Below, piece by piece: positions 1 to 11,644 of a DNA stretch of 64,000 bases. The position numbers and the translations under genes are program-made. The DNA is from Zoroaster sp. YZ-2022 (lineage: Eukaryota; Echinodermata; Asteroidea; Forcipulatida; Zoroasteridae). Each line of letters starts with the position of its first letter. Positions within the stretch are counted from its first letter, which is position 1. The stretch is from positions 10,452,821-10,516,820 of the forward strand of contig CM055823.1 of assembly GCA_029582265.1 (NCBI GenBank). Reading direction: 5' to 3'. The notes under the pieces are model-generated. The model made no database searches, was not told the origin of the DNA, and was given only the letters and a program-made list of their open reading frames with translations.

Positions 1-29
1 ATAATAATAATAATAATAATAATAATAAT
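1..29. repeat. (AAT)n microsatellite at left edge
   Basis: About ten uninterrupted AAT units run off the window edge. Trinucleotide tails of this kind end the SINE at 61256-61590, so this may be the tail of a retroelement lying outside the window. That link is inference. Confidence 0.9.
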
Positions 30-355
30 GGAAAAAGGGGCCACCGCACGGATTTTGAAGCTGACCTATGACCAGAAACTGAAGACTTAACCTATTAATA
101 GTCTGTAGTCTCTCAGACATTATTTACAGGGATGTTAGATACCATCATCAACTTTATGCCAGGCAAGTTTCATATACAACTGTGATTATGTTTTTTGAGA
201 CTACCAATAGGGTACAGGTGTTTTTTGGCTTGACTTGCCACACACCGCATATAGCCTAATTATATTTATAACAATGATAGTCAATTAGCGCAAGGAGCTT
301 GCATATAAGGGCAAATCCGTTAAAATACGACTGAGGTTCGTCTAGCTGTTATCAC

Positions 356-561
356 CTTCACATCCCGATTTTCGACATTCTCAGCTTCATTGAATCTGGC
401 AATTGGCCTGTTCGCCAATGCACAAACATCAGCGTAGTCGTTACAACAGTCGTCGAAAAGGCTGCAATCCTTATCACACTGGCACAACACTGGATTGGAA
501 TCATTGCCAGCTTGAAATTGGCATCCACGGTAGCGACATGAATGAAGTTTAGCGCACAGTC
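356..561 (-). CDS. Somatomedin B domain exon of a secreted or membrane protein (partial gene)
   Basis: The translation carries one somatomedin B (SMB) module with the eight-cysteine pattern of the family, including CQCDKDC, DDCCNDYADVC and the preceding HSC and RGC, plus one extra N-terminal cysteine. SMB is a small disulfide-knotted extracellular module of about 40 residues that often binds proteins (vitronectin, ENPPs, proteoglycan 4). The exon starts after a minus-strand acceptor (tgatcccag) in phase 1. The best donor is AAG|gtgata at 356/355, with an alternative GAT|gtgaag 7 bases earlier. The open frame then runs into intron and a stop. Its phase matches the signal-peptide exon at 21178-21046 on the same strand, which I infer to be upstream. 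The rest of the gene, hence the full protein class, lies beyond the left edge. Confidence 0.8.
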
Positions 562-657
562 CTGGGATCAAAGCATCTAGATCATAATAACAAATGAAAG
601 TGATTTAGGAAAAATTACGTTTAAAGATATAAAAGTGCGTGTACACCATTAATAATT

Positions 658-908
658 GCACTGTAAAAATGGTGAATTTAAACACAAAATAAATGCGTTT
701 AGGAAATGCTAAACGGCCATCCTCTGTACATGTCACAAAGCTAAACGTGCTTAGCTTTTTGACACCTATTCATATGGTTTTTAACATTCGAACACAGATC
801 ACAGAAAAGCACAATCTAAACATGTTTTAGGCTAAACATGTGGAAAAAGTGAGTACAAGCTTAGTGTTTAGAAATGTGTTTAAATTCTAAATACCGTTTT
901 TACAGTGT
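658..908. mobile_element. MITE with CACTGTAAAAA terminal inverted repeats
   Basis: The left end CACTGTAAAAATGGT and right end TTTTTACAGTG are inverted. The inner sequence is rich in TTTAAACAC and AAACATG words. It has no coding capacity. The same terminal block recurs at about 29303-29385, so this is a dispersed family. The superfamily is not determined. Confidence 0.65.
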
Positions 909-1140
909 ACCCGATTGCAAAATTCCGCATGCTGTTCTTTAAAAAAAAATCTGTTTTAAAACGTGAAGTGTATCACAAAAAGTAATTACATTGAAAAGTC
1001 TTTACATTTTATGCAAAATAATGGTAGTTTGTTTATGTTACTTATTTTTTCATCTTTTTTCATCTTAATTAATGGGAAATGATCGAACGTAATCGTGTTC
1101 ACCCTGACTCGACGTATTACAGTCACGTTGCACGTCGTTA

Positions 1141-1525
1141 GAGGGGCTCTAAGGTCAAATTCAGTTTTGTGGTGCACTCATTTTCAAATAGATACAGTCC
1201 TTATGAAAGTGGAAAAAAATATCACAAAGTCTCTAACCTCACGTAAAACGGTGTAAAATGCCATTGTATTCGATACCCTTCCAGTGCGAAATGTGTTAAC
1301 ATCCAAAAACATCCAATGACGTCACATTTCAAATATATGGGTCTGTACATTTTTGCACGGGGAATTTTTTAGTTTATTCCTGAATCTCCATGATATTCAA
1401 TCAAAACGGCGTTGAGTTTGACGTGAAGTTAATGACTTTGTGATATTTGTGCACTTTCACAGGGACTCTATCTGTTGGAAAATGAGTGCAGCACAAAACT
1501 GAATTTGACCTCAGAGCTCTCTAAA
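1141..1525. mobile_element. Long-terminal-inverted-repeat (foldback) element
   Basis: The left arm, about 1141-1245 (GGTCAAATTCAGTTTTGTG, then GTGCACTCATTTTC), is repeated in inverted orientation at about 1420-1525 with scattered mismatches. A spacer of roughly 170 bp lies between. No transposase frame is present. The 60-bp minisatellite begins directly at its right end. Confidence 0.65.
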
Positions 1526-1529
1526 GAGA

Positions 1530-2278
1530 CAATGTACCAGACTGCCCCCACGCACACAGTGGTTACTTATTACTGCCCACAGTATAACACAATGTACCAG
1601 ACTGCCCCCACTCACACACAGTGGTTACTTATTACTGCCCACAGTATAACACAATGTACCAGACTGCCCCCACGCACACAGTGGTTACTTATTACTGCCC
1701 ACAGTATAACACAATGTACCAGACTGCCCCCACGCACACAGTGGTTACTTATTACTGCCCACAGTATAACACAATGTACCTACCAGACTGCCCCCACGCA
1801 CACAGTGGTTACTTATTACTGCCCACAGTATAACACAATGTACCAGACTGCCTCAAGTGGTTACTGCACACACAGTGGTTACTTATTACTGCCCACAGTA
1901 TAACACAATGTACCAGACTGCACGCAGTGGTTACTTATTACTGCCCACAGTATAACACAATGTACCAGACTGCCCCCACTACACAGCACAATGTACCAGA
2001 CTGCCCCCACTCACACAGTCCTGCCCACAGTATAACACAATGTACCAGACTGCCCCCACTCACACACAGTGGTTACTTATTACTGCCCACAGTATAACAC
2101 AATGTACCAGACTGCCCCCACGCACACAGTGGTTACTTATTACTGCCCACAGTATAACACAATGTACCAGACTGCCCCCACGCACACAGTGGTTACTTAT
2201 TACTGCCCACAGTATAACACAATGTACCAGACTGCCCCCACGCACACAGTGGTTACTTATTACTGCCCACAGTATAAC
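1530..2278. repeat. 60-bp minisatellite, about 13 units
   Basis: Each unit contains ACCAGACTGCCCCCAC, GTGGTTACTTATTACTGCCC and ACAGTATAACACAATGT. The outer units are nearly identical at a 60-62 bp period. Units between about 1780 and 2030 are truncated or rearranged. Because 60 is divisible by three and the unit lacks stops in several frames, open frames of 70-140 codons appear on both strands here. They are by-products of the repeat, not genes. Confidence 0.95.
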
Positions 2279-2439
2279 CCAGCGAAACATAAGTGCGACT
2301 TTTGTACACACTGTTTTGGAGGGTATTTGGACAGACATGTAGCCTATAATTCTAATTTTGGGATAACTTTCCAGCAATGTACATTTTGTATATTTCTATA
2401 ATTACACGTTATCATAAGTGTAAATAGTCTTATGATTTT

Positions 2440-2690
2440 ATCACTGAATGTCCCTTTAAATATTTATCCGAAGCCTAAGTGAAGTTGCTAAAAGTACGAA
2501 TCATCCTCAACAAAATATAATTTATTTGGTCAGAGAAAACACGGGAAAATATGCAGCTTTATTTGCTCCATGATTGTCTGTAGAAATTGTGAATGTTTTA
2601 TCACACTTTCCCCATCACTAAGACTTTGCATTGAATTAATATGTTCACTCCTTTTAATAAAACATTGACTTAATTTAATTTATTCTGTCT
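2440..2690. repeat. Diverged copy of an interspersed repeat (family F)
   Basis: The order of landmarks (TTTATCCGAAGCC, GAATCATCC, AGAGAAAACACGGG, AATTGTGAATG, ACTAAGACTTTGC) matches copies at 18286-18567, 18973-19465, 24335-24653, 28829-29130 and 62110-62470. Better copies are bounded by TTAA followed by AGGGAAGGT, so the family is probably a TTAA-target MITE. Confidence 0.5.
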
Positions 2691-4718
2691 TTTTTTATTG
2701 ACCGCACTTAAATAGCTGGGCATAAGAGGATACAAAATTCGAACAATTCAGGAAGACATAATCTAAACCACCATGATGGGGCTTCCGACAGCCTGGGACG
2801 GAATGCTGTGACTAATGTAGCCTTGTACGGTAACCCCAAACCTGTACCGATTCCTGGCCCGAGAAGTTCAGCGCATGAAATATTGACACCTTAGTGGGGG
2901 GCCTTACGTCACTTAGTGTTCACTTAATGTTAGAAGTAATCTGCAATTAATTTTAAATTTCTAAGGGGTTGTTCTTAAGGATCTACATGTTTCCAAATTG
3001 TGTTTACGGGAAACGCCCATTTTGGCGGACAAATAGTGGAAAAATTAGGAGACATGTACTCGTATGAGTACATTATAGGAACCATTTAAGATGGAACGTT
3101 AAAGACCATACAAAATGGAAATATTTTCAACCCTTTTTTAAAAAGTAAGCAATTCTAAGTAGGAATAACCAAAAATAAGACTTTCTTTAATAAACCCTTC
3201 AAAAAACTATGAAAATGTACTTCGCCACTACAGCGAACGGCAGGAAATTAAACAAAAGCCGTCAGGGACACTTTCACTGAGCCTATTTTGATGACGTACA
3301 TTTACGGGAGGGCGAACGCTACAACTGTTTACTGTGGTACAGCTGCAAAAATAAGTTTACCAACTACGACTTCCGAAAGCGTTTTTGAAAGTTAACCTCA
3401 CTGCAAAATGTGTCCAAATTGTTCTTGTTTTGTGCCGATAAAAAAGAATCCTTTGGTGAACTTTCCAGTGCTGTCATATCAAACCAGACTAATATTTTAC
3501 CATGACCCACGAGACGTCCATCCACACTGCACTGACACAAATAATTATACGCGCGCACGCACAGTGTCGCACACACAATAAACACACAGTACGCGCATTG
3601 TATGTCAAGGGGAATCCCGTACACACATGTACGTGTACAGCCACGGACAACGCGGCGCGCGGGCGGCAGCCAGACCGTTGTTAAGACAGCTGCTTATCAC
3701 TGATCTCTATTATACTGTATAATACTAGAGATCAGTGCTGTTTATCGAGCTCCGGCCATACGTCATTAAAACAGGCAAAATGTTTGCTGCCGCCACGGGT
3801 CACAAAAGTCCAACAACTAAAAAAGTTACGTCGCAGATTTCAACCTCTGGAATTCTGGCTGCAAATTATGATTTTTTTCCCAAAGATTTCTGATTTGTTT
3901 AAATGTTGTTTGGAATACCATATAAACAACTAAACACTTTTGGGTAAAAAAAAAATCAAGGCACTTGGTATTGTCTTTAACACGTGCATTTACTTATGTG
4001 ACATTAATGTTCCACCTCCTCATGGTCCCTAGTTGTTGTACTCGCACTCATGAAATATTCACCTAAAAGTCTGCAAAAAAGTACCAAATAGTATTAAAAC
4101 ACCCAATGGCAATTAAAAAGTCGAAAAGTGTTGTCAACATGGATACCGAGTTGTGAATAAAGTTAGACAATTCCTATTGTATAGGCCCTGTAATTGAAGA
4201 CATCTTCTTTCAACTTAATTACTTTTTTGATGGATGCGCTCGCCAGTACGACTCAGCTCTGGTCTGCCTTTGAGTCAGCGTTATGTTCCGCCAAGATGGA
4301 AGCGCATTTCCTGGCTAAGAGTAAGACGATTAAAATATCGTCATCAAGCCAATAAACGAATGATTGAATCGGATATAGATGCTGAATATCCTTCACGAAT
4401 ATCCTTCACGTGGAGATTATTTAATTACCAATTGTCTAATCAATCAACGTAAGATACAGGTAATATTATAGACGGACAATGGGACAATATTTCGCCGTAC
4501 CCAGTAATGTTATTTTTTGCCTGAAAATTATGCCCACCATTTACATAGTAAAGAGAAAACTATCGTAAGTAATTAAGACCAAAGATTAATTGATGACAGG
4601 CCGCATCCTAAATTCACCAAGGCACTTCAACTACGTTAACCCTACTAGGCCTGGGGGCACAAATAAAGGGAAAATAAGAAAAAATAGTGTTTGACCAAAA
4701 ATGTGAATAGCGCCCCCA
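2691..4718. other. Intronic or intergenic sequence without recognised genes
   Basis: No frame or splice-bounded exon is convincing. The stretch 3540-3680 is richer in CpG and CA/CG dinucleotides. A short hairpin at 3698-3737 is listed separately. On the proposed gene model this is inside the long intron between the signal-peptide and SMB exons. Confidence 0.5.
3698..3737. repeat. Short hairpin
   Basis: CACTGATCTCTA is followed by an AT-rich centre and then TAGAGATCAGTG, a 12-bp perfect stem. The centre itself contains TTATAC facing GTATAA. It sits just downstream of a CpG-rich patch. No function is assigned. Confidence 0.6.
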
Positions 4719-4975
4719 AGGACAAAAAAGTCTCTTGTTTCTGGTGATAGGTCGGCTTAAATTTGTTCCCCAACCAATGAAATACGTGATACGTGTATAC
4801 GCGGTTTTTGGAACCAGACCAAATCTCCCATACACAAAGTACGGTGGCTACAGAGAGGCATCACAACTCGGACAATCGTTCATACCCTTGTGTAAACACA
4901 GTACGGCAAAATTCAAATCGATACAGCAATTTTGGCAGCAATTGGACATCGTTTTATAGGCCACAAAATTATCAA
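4719..4975. repeat. Interspersed repeat R1, copy 1
   Basis: Shares GTTTCTGG, GGTCGGCTT, AATACGTGATA, ATACACAAAGTA, AGAGAGGC and TTTTGGCAGCAA with 13412-13640, and in inverted arrangement with 22427-22680. It ends in an (AAAT)n run, which suggests retroposition. Short frames with CxxC patterns (NCCQNCC) are shared among copies, but all are broken. Confidence 0.65.
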
Positions 4976-4982
4976 TAAAAAA

Positions 4983-5037
<55 letters not shown>

Positions 5038-5083
5038 ACAAATAAATAAATAAACAAATAAATAAATAAATAAATAAATACTA
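4976..5083. repeat. (AAAT)n microsatellite, tail of repeat R1
   Basis: About 25 AAAT units with a few C substitutions directly follow repeat R1, as a retroposon 3' tail would. Confidence 0.95.
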
Positions 5084-7185
5084 AAAAGTTTGGTCGTTTA
5101 TGTGCGCGATTCGCTCGCTACCTTCTTTCTGCCAGGCGCACTGCGATATAGACCGCATTGTTCACATGAACTATATCATTATTTGCTTAAACGAGTCTAA
5201 AAGTTGCATTTTCAAAAACTACAGGTTTATCAAAACCTTGGAAATGTGTTCTATTGATTTCGTACATTTCATCATTTTGTCGAGTCACTATTCAGATGTT
5301 CGTTCACAAAAGTGTTCACAAGGATGAGCTAACCACATATTATGCACCGTACCCGTACACCCCACGCACCATCAATAAATGTATAGAGATACAAGAAACA
5401 GTCACAAGACATTTTAATATGCGTTTGTTTTATTAAAGCTTCGTGGTTTATTAGCGGCACGTTCGCTGTTTGGATTTTTAATTAATTGCTTTAGTTCTGA
5501 TGAATACTATTTATGTCCAGTTCCTTTCCGCATTCAGCGAAGACTCAGCCTCAGGATGACCTTCATTCAATTCTCCTGAGTTTATACCAAACTAATTATT
5601 GCATTTGTATTGCGGCAAGCATCGATGTGTATTTATCATCAGTACTCAAAGATGTTTATATAACTTTCAATTCTAGGTTGAAATTAACGTTTGAGGATAG
5701 AGGAGAAACAATCATGAGCGTGTTTAGTGGACACAAGGAGAGCACGAACCAATATCGTGTTTATGTTATCCTATATGTGCTATATTGTAGATTTTACTTG
5801 GCTTAAGTCCACACAAATTAACTCCCATACATATATACAGACAATATCAACATGAAAAGCCTGGTCATTTTAATGAGTGTTTCCCATAATTATGCGGTAC
5901 ATCGAGTCTCGTGAGTTTGCAATTGTGTGTAATATTGAATTATTACATATTCAAGAGGGGCTCTGAAAAAATATCAATATTTGACCTTTCCCCTGTTTTA
6001 GAGACGTTATGTCATGAGGAAACTAACTTTTATTATTTAAACCCAAGGAAACATAATGTCTGAACCTTTTGTCTCGATTTTAGAAAAGCCTTATTTAAAC
6101 AGGGTACAAAAAACAGTCTCTATTACGTACAGAGCAGCACCGATGTTCTCGGTTATATTTACAATGTTTGGCCATTTCTGGAGTTATTCGGCCCTTTTCC
6201 ACTGAAGAGGTGAGGTTTGCATCAGATGACATCAGAGGAAAGCGGCGATTTTTAATATAAGAGAGGCAATTGTTTTCCCCTACTTAAATGAACATGTATG
6301 TACATGTACTGCACTTTAGGTTTTTGTTGTTGTTGTTGTTGTTGTTGTTTTTTTTTTTTTTAATCGATACAGTAACTGGGATTAAAGGCAGTTAGAGACT
6401 GGCTGCATATACATTATCGGCCATGTGAGTATGCAAGTATGCGCCACACGGGAATGAACCAATCGGAGTGTAGAAGTTTGTATTTGCGTCACGCAAACTT
6501 ACTGGCCAAGTTGGAAAATCATCATCGTCAGATTCTGTCTGGCTCTTTTTCAATACGCTTGGCACTGGATATTGACATTTTCACAGGTTGTTTTATTATA
6601 CATCATTATATCTTGATTCTCATACTAAATGTGTACATTATTCTAGTTGTATGTTATTTTATTAATCACCTCAAATACCCGTCTTACATGAAGTGACTGC
6701 TCGATCAGGGTCTGTGGTTGCATTAATTTACCTTAATTGCTTCCTGTTATGCTCTGGCGATACCAACCCAATTCATCTTATCTTGTCCTGGTACTGACTC
6801 TTGAGAAGTTAATCAACTACATTCGCACTTTTGCTATTAGAATAAATAACCGGATATACTGAAAGTACAAAAGCCGTTTACAATGATCATGTTACGTGGC
6901 CTCTATTTTCGAGAGGAAGAAATATCGCCATTTTTCGTGTTGGCCTCTTATGAAATTTGAGAAGCATGCATACAAATTAAACTGGAACTGCCACAGATAT
7001 TGATTTTAGTAATAAATCGCACAGGTAGAATCCTTGTCATGTAATTGGTGGAACATATACATAACGTGGAACAAACATCACATTTTTAATCGGAGATAAT
7101 CAGGGCATACTGATACAAAAACGTCGAGTTGTAACCAACTGGTTCTTTGCAGAACTTTTTACCAATCAAAATATAATTTTTACAT
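5084..7185. other. Non-coding stretch, no confident features
   Basis: Contains a (GTT)n plus poly-T run at 6325-6362 and scattered short frames without domain signatures. A possible minus-strand mini-exon at 6564-6503 is discussed as a finding but is too weak to annotate. Confidence 0.5.
6325..6362. repeat. (GTT)n followed by poly-T
   Basis: Eight or so GTT units run into a 14-base T tract. Simple sequence. Confidence 0.9.
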
Positions 7186-7627
7186 GGTGTCACCTTGTCT
7201 TGGTTCAAGAATGTGGTTGTACTTTTTGATCCATTGCCGCACGCCGCAGGAGAGCGCTATCTCTACACGAACCGCTATCACACACGAACCGTTATCAAAC
7301 ACAATCTTGGGAAACTTGTTGAATCTTCCCAGAAAACTACGCATGTGCAATTTGATATGCTGGCGCGGCCCACATTTCTGGTGCGCATGCTTATAAACAA
7401 CCATTTAATTTGTTTCCCAAAAATGTGGGCTGCGCTAGCATATCAAATTGACGCATGCCTAGTGGATTCCACCCATTTTCGAGGGGTGGGGGAAGATTCA
7501 ACAAGTTTACCCAAGACTGTATTTGATAGCGGTTCGTGTGTAATAGCGCCCTCCTGCGTGCGGCGTGCGGCGTGAGGCGATATAAACAAAACGTATAAAA
7601 AGTCTTAAACCAAGACTAGGTGTTACC
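7186..7627. mobile_element. Foldback element, nearly all inverted repeat
   Basis: The left end reads GGTGTCACCTTGTCTTGG and the right end, reversed, GGTAACACCTAGTCTTGG. Matching blocks continue inward on both arms: CGCACGCCGCA, GAACCGCTATCA, AACTTGTTGAATCTTCCC, AATTTGATATGCT and CCCACATTT. The element is two arms of about 200 bp around a short AT-rich centre. Open frames inside it on both strands are palindrome by-products. No target duplication is obvious. Confidence 0.8.
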
Positions 7628-10227
7628 GGGAACTGTCTTTACTAATTTTTGATCATTATACCAGATGGTGTATTTAAAAGAATTGGATTGCCGCCAACCA
7701 ACCTAATTGGTTCACTCAGGGTTTGTTTCATCTGTATTATCATCATTTTCTTATTAAATTTTGCTAAGAGCTTAGTCACCCTCGTCAACGTGATATGTTT
7801 TATCTGTAAAAACGAGAAGATTCTTAACACTGTCAATATTATTAAAAGGCCGCCAACTAGAAGACATGAGCTGAACAAATACTTGCTGAACACGTCTTGG
7901 TGATTACCGATTATAATAACAAACAGAAATCATGATTAGCGCGCACGTTTCTCTTATAGGCTATCCTTGGTGCCAACACCGTCATCTGTTATTTGCCTTC
8001 TCCAAGAAATAAAAACGTTTTAATCATCAACAGAATTATCCAATTGTGACGTCAATGCCGTAGTACACTAACATTCAGTTCCAGATTCACCAAAGTAATA
8101 TTTCAAATCAGATATAGAACACAACAACATATAATTAAATGCGTGACGCTAAGTGGAAATAAATGTTGTAGAAACTTTCTAATCACTCACTAAATTGTAA
8201 TTACAAAATAAGAGCTGAGCACGTGTACACGCTTCCTGCATGCAGGCCACGCCACTGGTGTCCACGCGTGTATACATCTGCACAAACTGGCGCACAGTGC
8301 GCCAGGGTGGGACCAAAGTGCGCCAAAACTAAATGTTCCATTATTTTGATGGCATATTTGACCCAGATATGTTTTCGGACCCGCAGATGCCAATGGGAGT
8401 ATTTTTAAACATTTATGACGTCATCAAAATACTGATTTCTGATTGGACTGCGGATAATTCACGCTTTATAGCCTCAATTGAGTTTTTGTTCGTTTTAAAT
8501 TACACTAATCGAGTGTATGTGTTACGGCTGTAAATTATTTTAAGGACAAAATTATCGTTAAACAATTTGAGGAAGTTTGTGATTTAAATCCATTATACAC
8601 TATTGGTAATGTAAAAAAAATGTTTCTAAAAGTATTCTAATACTTTATTTGAATCAAGACATATGGGCCTACATTAAATAACCAACCTGTAAAAGGTTCA
8701 CTTTATTATGTGTCATTATCCGAGAAAATAATGAAATTGCATTGAGATGTTTCGTATTCATTCTTCAGTTGATTTGTTTTTGTTTCCAGAGCGACAGCAA
8801 TTATTTTTGGACATTATTTCACTATTTTACTAATTTGATAGCGCATGAGACCAAAATATTTCATCCCTGTTTGATACCATGATCAATTTAACACCAATAA
8901 GTTTCATGTAGACCCTGTGATCATTTTTGGTTTGCCAATTTACCAGTAGGGGCTTACTGACTGAATATTATTTTTTAGATACGTCTTGCTTTCCACTGTC
9001 AAAACACTCATAACAATTTTAACTGCACAATTGTTTGTCATGTGTATCATTCACAAGACTTGCCTTTGTTTACGAAGCGGAAACCGCAAGGGAATAATTG
9101 AGCACTGTCAGTTTCACTGTGTGGTGCGCGCTGCTCAGTCACAGTTGAGTTATGAAAAAAGGTTCAAAAATGTTGGGATGGGGTTTACAAAAATAGCTAC
9201 AAAATCGCAGGTCGCAGGTGGTCGCAGCTAATTTTGGTATCAAAATGTTGCTGAAAGGTACAGAATTTAGGCGGGAATCGGCGGGAATTTCTAGTTCCAC
9301 CATAACTGAACAAAAAAAGCTATATTTTATAATTTTTAAAACCAAATTCCTCAGTTTTTGCTGATGAAATCAAAAAGCTAATTTACAATCGATTTAATTT
9401 TTTAAAGAATATAGATCATACACTGGGTTTACAATTTACATGACGATAGCTTCTGTCAAAAGTCCACAATGACAATTTGAAATTTATTACCAGCAATCAG
9501 TTTTTTTGAGATTGTAAGACACTTACAGTTATTAAATATGAATTTGACTTTAAATTGTTTATAAAATAGTCGTATGGGGTCTTAGCAACATAAAAATGTA
9601 AAATAAATAAAATCTGGAACATATGCAAATGACCCCTTTTGGCGCACTTTGGTTTCGCCCTGGCCCACTGTGTGGCGTGTTGAAAGCTACATGTACTGTG
9701 CATAGGTGGTGTTCATATTGGGCTAGCCCATTGTGAACACTGCGATTCATTGACACCACAGGTGTTACTTAAACACCTCATGAGTTGTCACCGCAATTAG
9801 TCTTACTTATCATCCTCACCATGCAAAGCTACAAGTTTTACCTACCTCATTAGTTGTTTTTGTTTTCAAGAATAAGAACACTGCAAATTGATTAACTTGA
9901 AATTAAAGATGCGCAGGCAAATCAGAAGACTGCACATGCACTCATGCAAGCTGGGGATTAAAACTCATCATTTTATTTATTTGAGTTTTTATTTTACTGG
10001 TGCTAATCCATGACGGATTTCTTCATTCAATATCTCAAATGAAAGCTTATACTTAATTCCTTAACCCCAGAAAAAATAACAATTCAACATTTAAATGTCA
10101 AAACTACATTTCTAATTGTGTTTAAACTGTCCAATAGCATGGATATTTGCTAAATTTGCTAAATTACATACACAAAATTGCATTTCAGAGGCTATTCAAC
10201 AACCAACCTGTGAAAGGTTTAACTCAA
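7628..10227. other. Non-coding stretch with a diverged inverted repeat pair
   Basis: A GC-rich block at about 8290-8330 (CACAGTGCGCCAGGGTGGG) recurs inverted at about 9637-9675 (CGCCCTGGCCCACTGTGT). It may mark the ends of an old element of about 1.4 kb. AACCAACCTGTGAAAGGTTT-like words occur at 8682 and 10201. Nothing coding is convincing. Confidence 0.4.
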
Positions 10228-10230
10228 TTA

Positions 10231-11641
10231 GGGTACGTTCAGACGAAGGAATATTTTAGCCTTATTCCTGAAAGACTAAACTATTCCTCCGTCGGGGCGC
10301 ACTAATCCGACCATTCTGGACCAATCTATTCCACCAGGGAATAGTTTGATCTCCCAAAAAAAAGTGAGATTAGAACAGAATAGTCCCTGTTTAACCACAT
10401 ACCCCCTGCCGAGACACCCAGAAGTTTATCGTCGGAACGCAACTGACCTTGTGACTTCCGGACTACTGAATCTGGTCCTGACCTCTAAACGAACAAAAAG
10501 GCTTACGAAGCAACGCAATTCCTCTGCTGGAAATACGTAGTCAAGACGTCTCACACGTTTTACAATACTCGGATTCGGTTCGGTACCAGTCTAATGTAAA
10601 CATAACGTAGCTTTACATGCTGTGTAGCCTGTATGTATCCTGTGCGAGCGTGGTTCGTGGTTTGTTATGATATATTTTTTTGTTCTTTTTGCATTCCCGT
10701 CACCGTTATCAAGTACGAACAGTATACACAGTACATGTACATTCGTTGGCGCGGAAAACATTGACATCTGTACTCACGCATGCGCGTGATGGTGTACCCC
10801 CGGATGTGACTCCTCAAGGTTGACATGACCTGACACAGGGGGTGACTGCTGGGGAATAGTTTATTCCAAGAAAGTGTGCTGTGTGAACGGGAGGTTTTTT
10901 TGGAGTGACAGATCTTATCTAGAGAGCCCACGCTGTTACTGGATTAATGGCCCTGTCACACTGTTGCGTATCGTACTAGCGTATGCCAGCGTATGAAAAT
11001 TATCACTCATACGCTGGTATACGCTGACATACGCTAGGGGTACGTTAGGCATAGGTTGTATACGTTTCAAGCACGGTGGCATACGCTGGCATACGCTGGC
11101 ATACGCTGAGGCAGAAATACATTTTTAAGCATGCTTAAAAATTTTGTGCGTATGCGGACGTATGGTTAATACGCTAAGCATACGCTAGGCATACGCTGAA
11201 TACGCTAGAGGTACGATATAGGTACGTTACTCATAGGTCGAGTACGCTGGACATAAGTTGCCATACGTTGTGGAAAGGCCGCCGATTATATAGGCACTTT
11301 GTCACGTGATAGGCGGATAGGCGGTACGCTGGGCATGCGCAGTTCATACGCTACTCATACGCTAGCCATACGCAGAGAACGCTGGCCATACGCTGTTCAT
11401 ACGCTGGTCATACGCTGACATTCGCTGTCCATACGCTGTCAATACGCTTGCCATACGCTACTCATACGCTACTCATAGGTTCAATACGGTAAGTATAATG
11501 CACAATTCTGTATTTTCATGGGCTTTTTGTGCGTATGAAAATTATATTATGAATTTTCATACGCAACTCTTACGTTTCTCTCATACGCAACAGTGTGACA
11601 GGGCCATAAGGGCTAAACTATTCCTTCGTCTGAACGTACCC
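10231..11641. mobile_element. PIF/Harbinger-type MITE, interrupted by a second MITE
   Basis: Terminal inverted repeats of about 31 bp start GGGTACGTTCAGACGAAGGA on the left and are mirrored at the right end with one or two mismatches. The 3-bp sequence TTA flanks both sides (10228-10230 and 11642-11644), fitting the TWA target duplication of PIF/Harbinger elements. Without the inner element at 10948-11606 it would be about 750 bp. It encodes no transposase, so it depended on one elsewhere. Confidence 0.85.
10948..11606. mobile_element. Nested PIF/Harbinger-type MITE packed with TACGCT repeats
   Basis: The terminal repeats TGGCCCTGTCACACTGTTGC and its inverse are perfect over about 23 bp. TAA flanks both sides (10945-10947 and 11607-11609). 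The interior is an irregular array of about 30 copies of a near-decamer CATACGCTGG/CATACGCTAG with both orientations present. It inserted into the outer element at 10231-11641. Confidence 0.85.
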
Positions 11642-11644
11642 TTA

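Noticed and set aside
1530..2278. CRISPR-like regular spacing
   Set aside because: Units are tandem without unique spacers and the genome is animal; a minisatellite.
1475..2401. Open frames of 70-142 codons on both strands
   Set aside because: They are produced by the 60-bp minisatellite, whose length is a multiple of three; no domain, no splice logic.
3540..3680. CpG-rich patch as promoter
   Set aside because: Composition alone; no TATA, initiator or adjacent exon on either strand.
7184..7575. 126-codon plus-strand frame and partner on the other strand
   Set aside because: Both lie in the arms of the foldback element.
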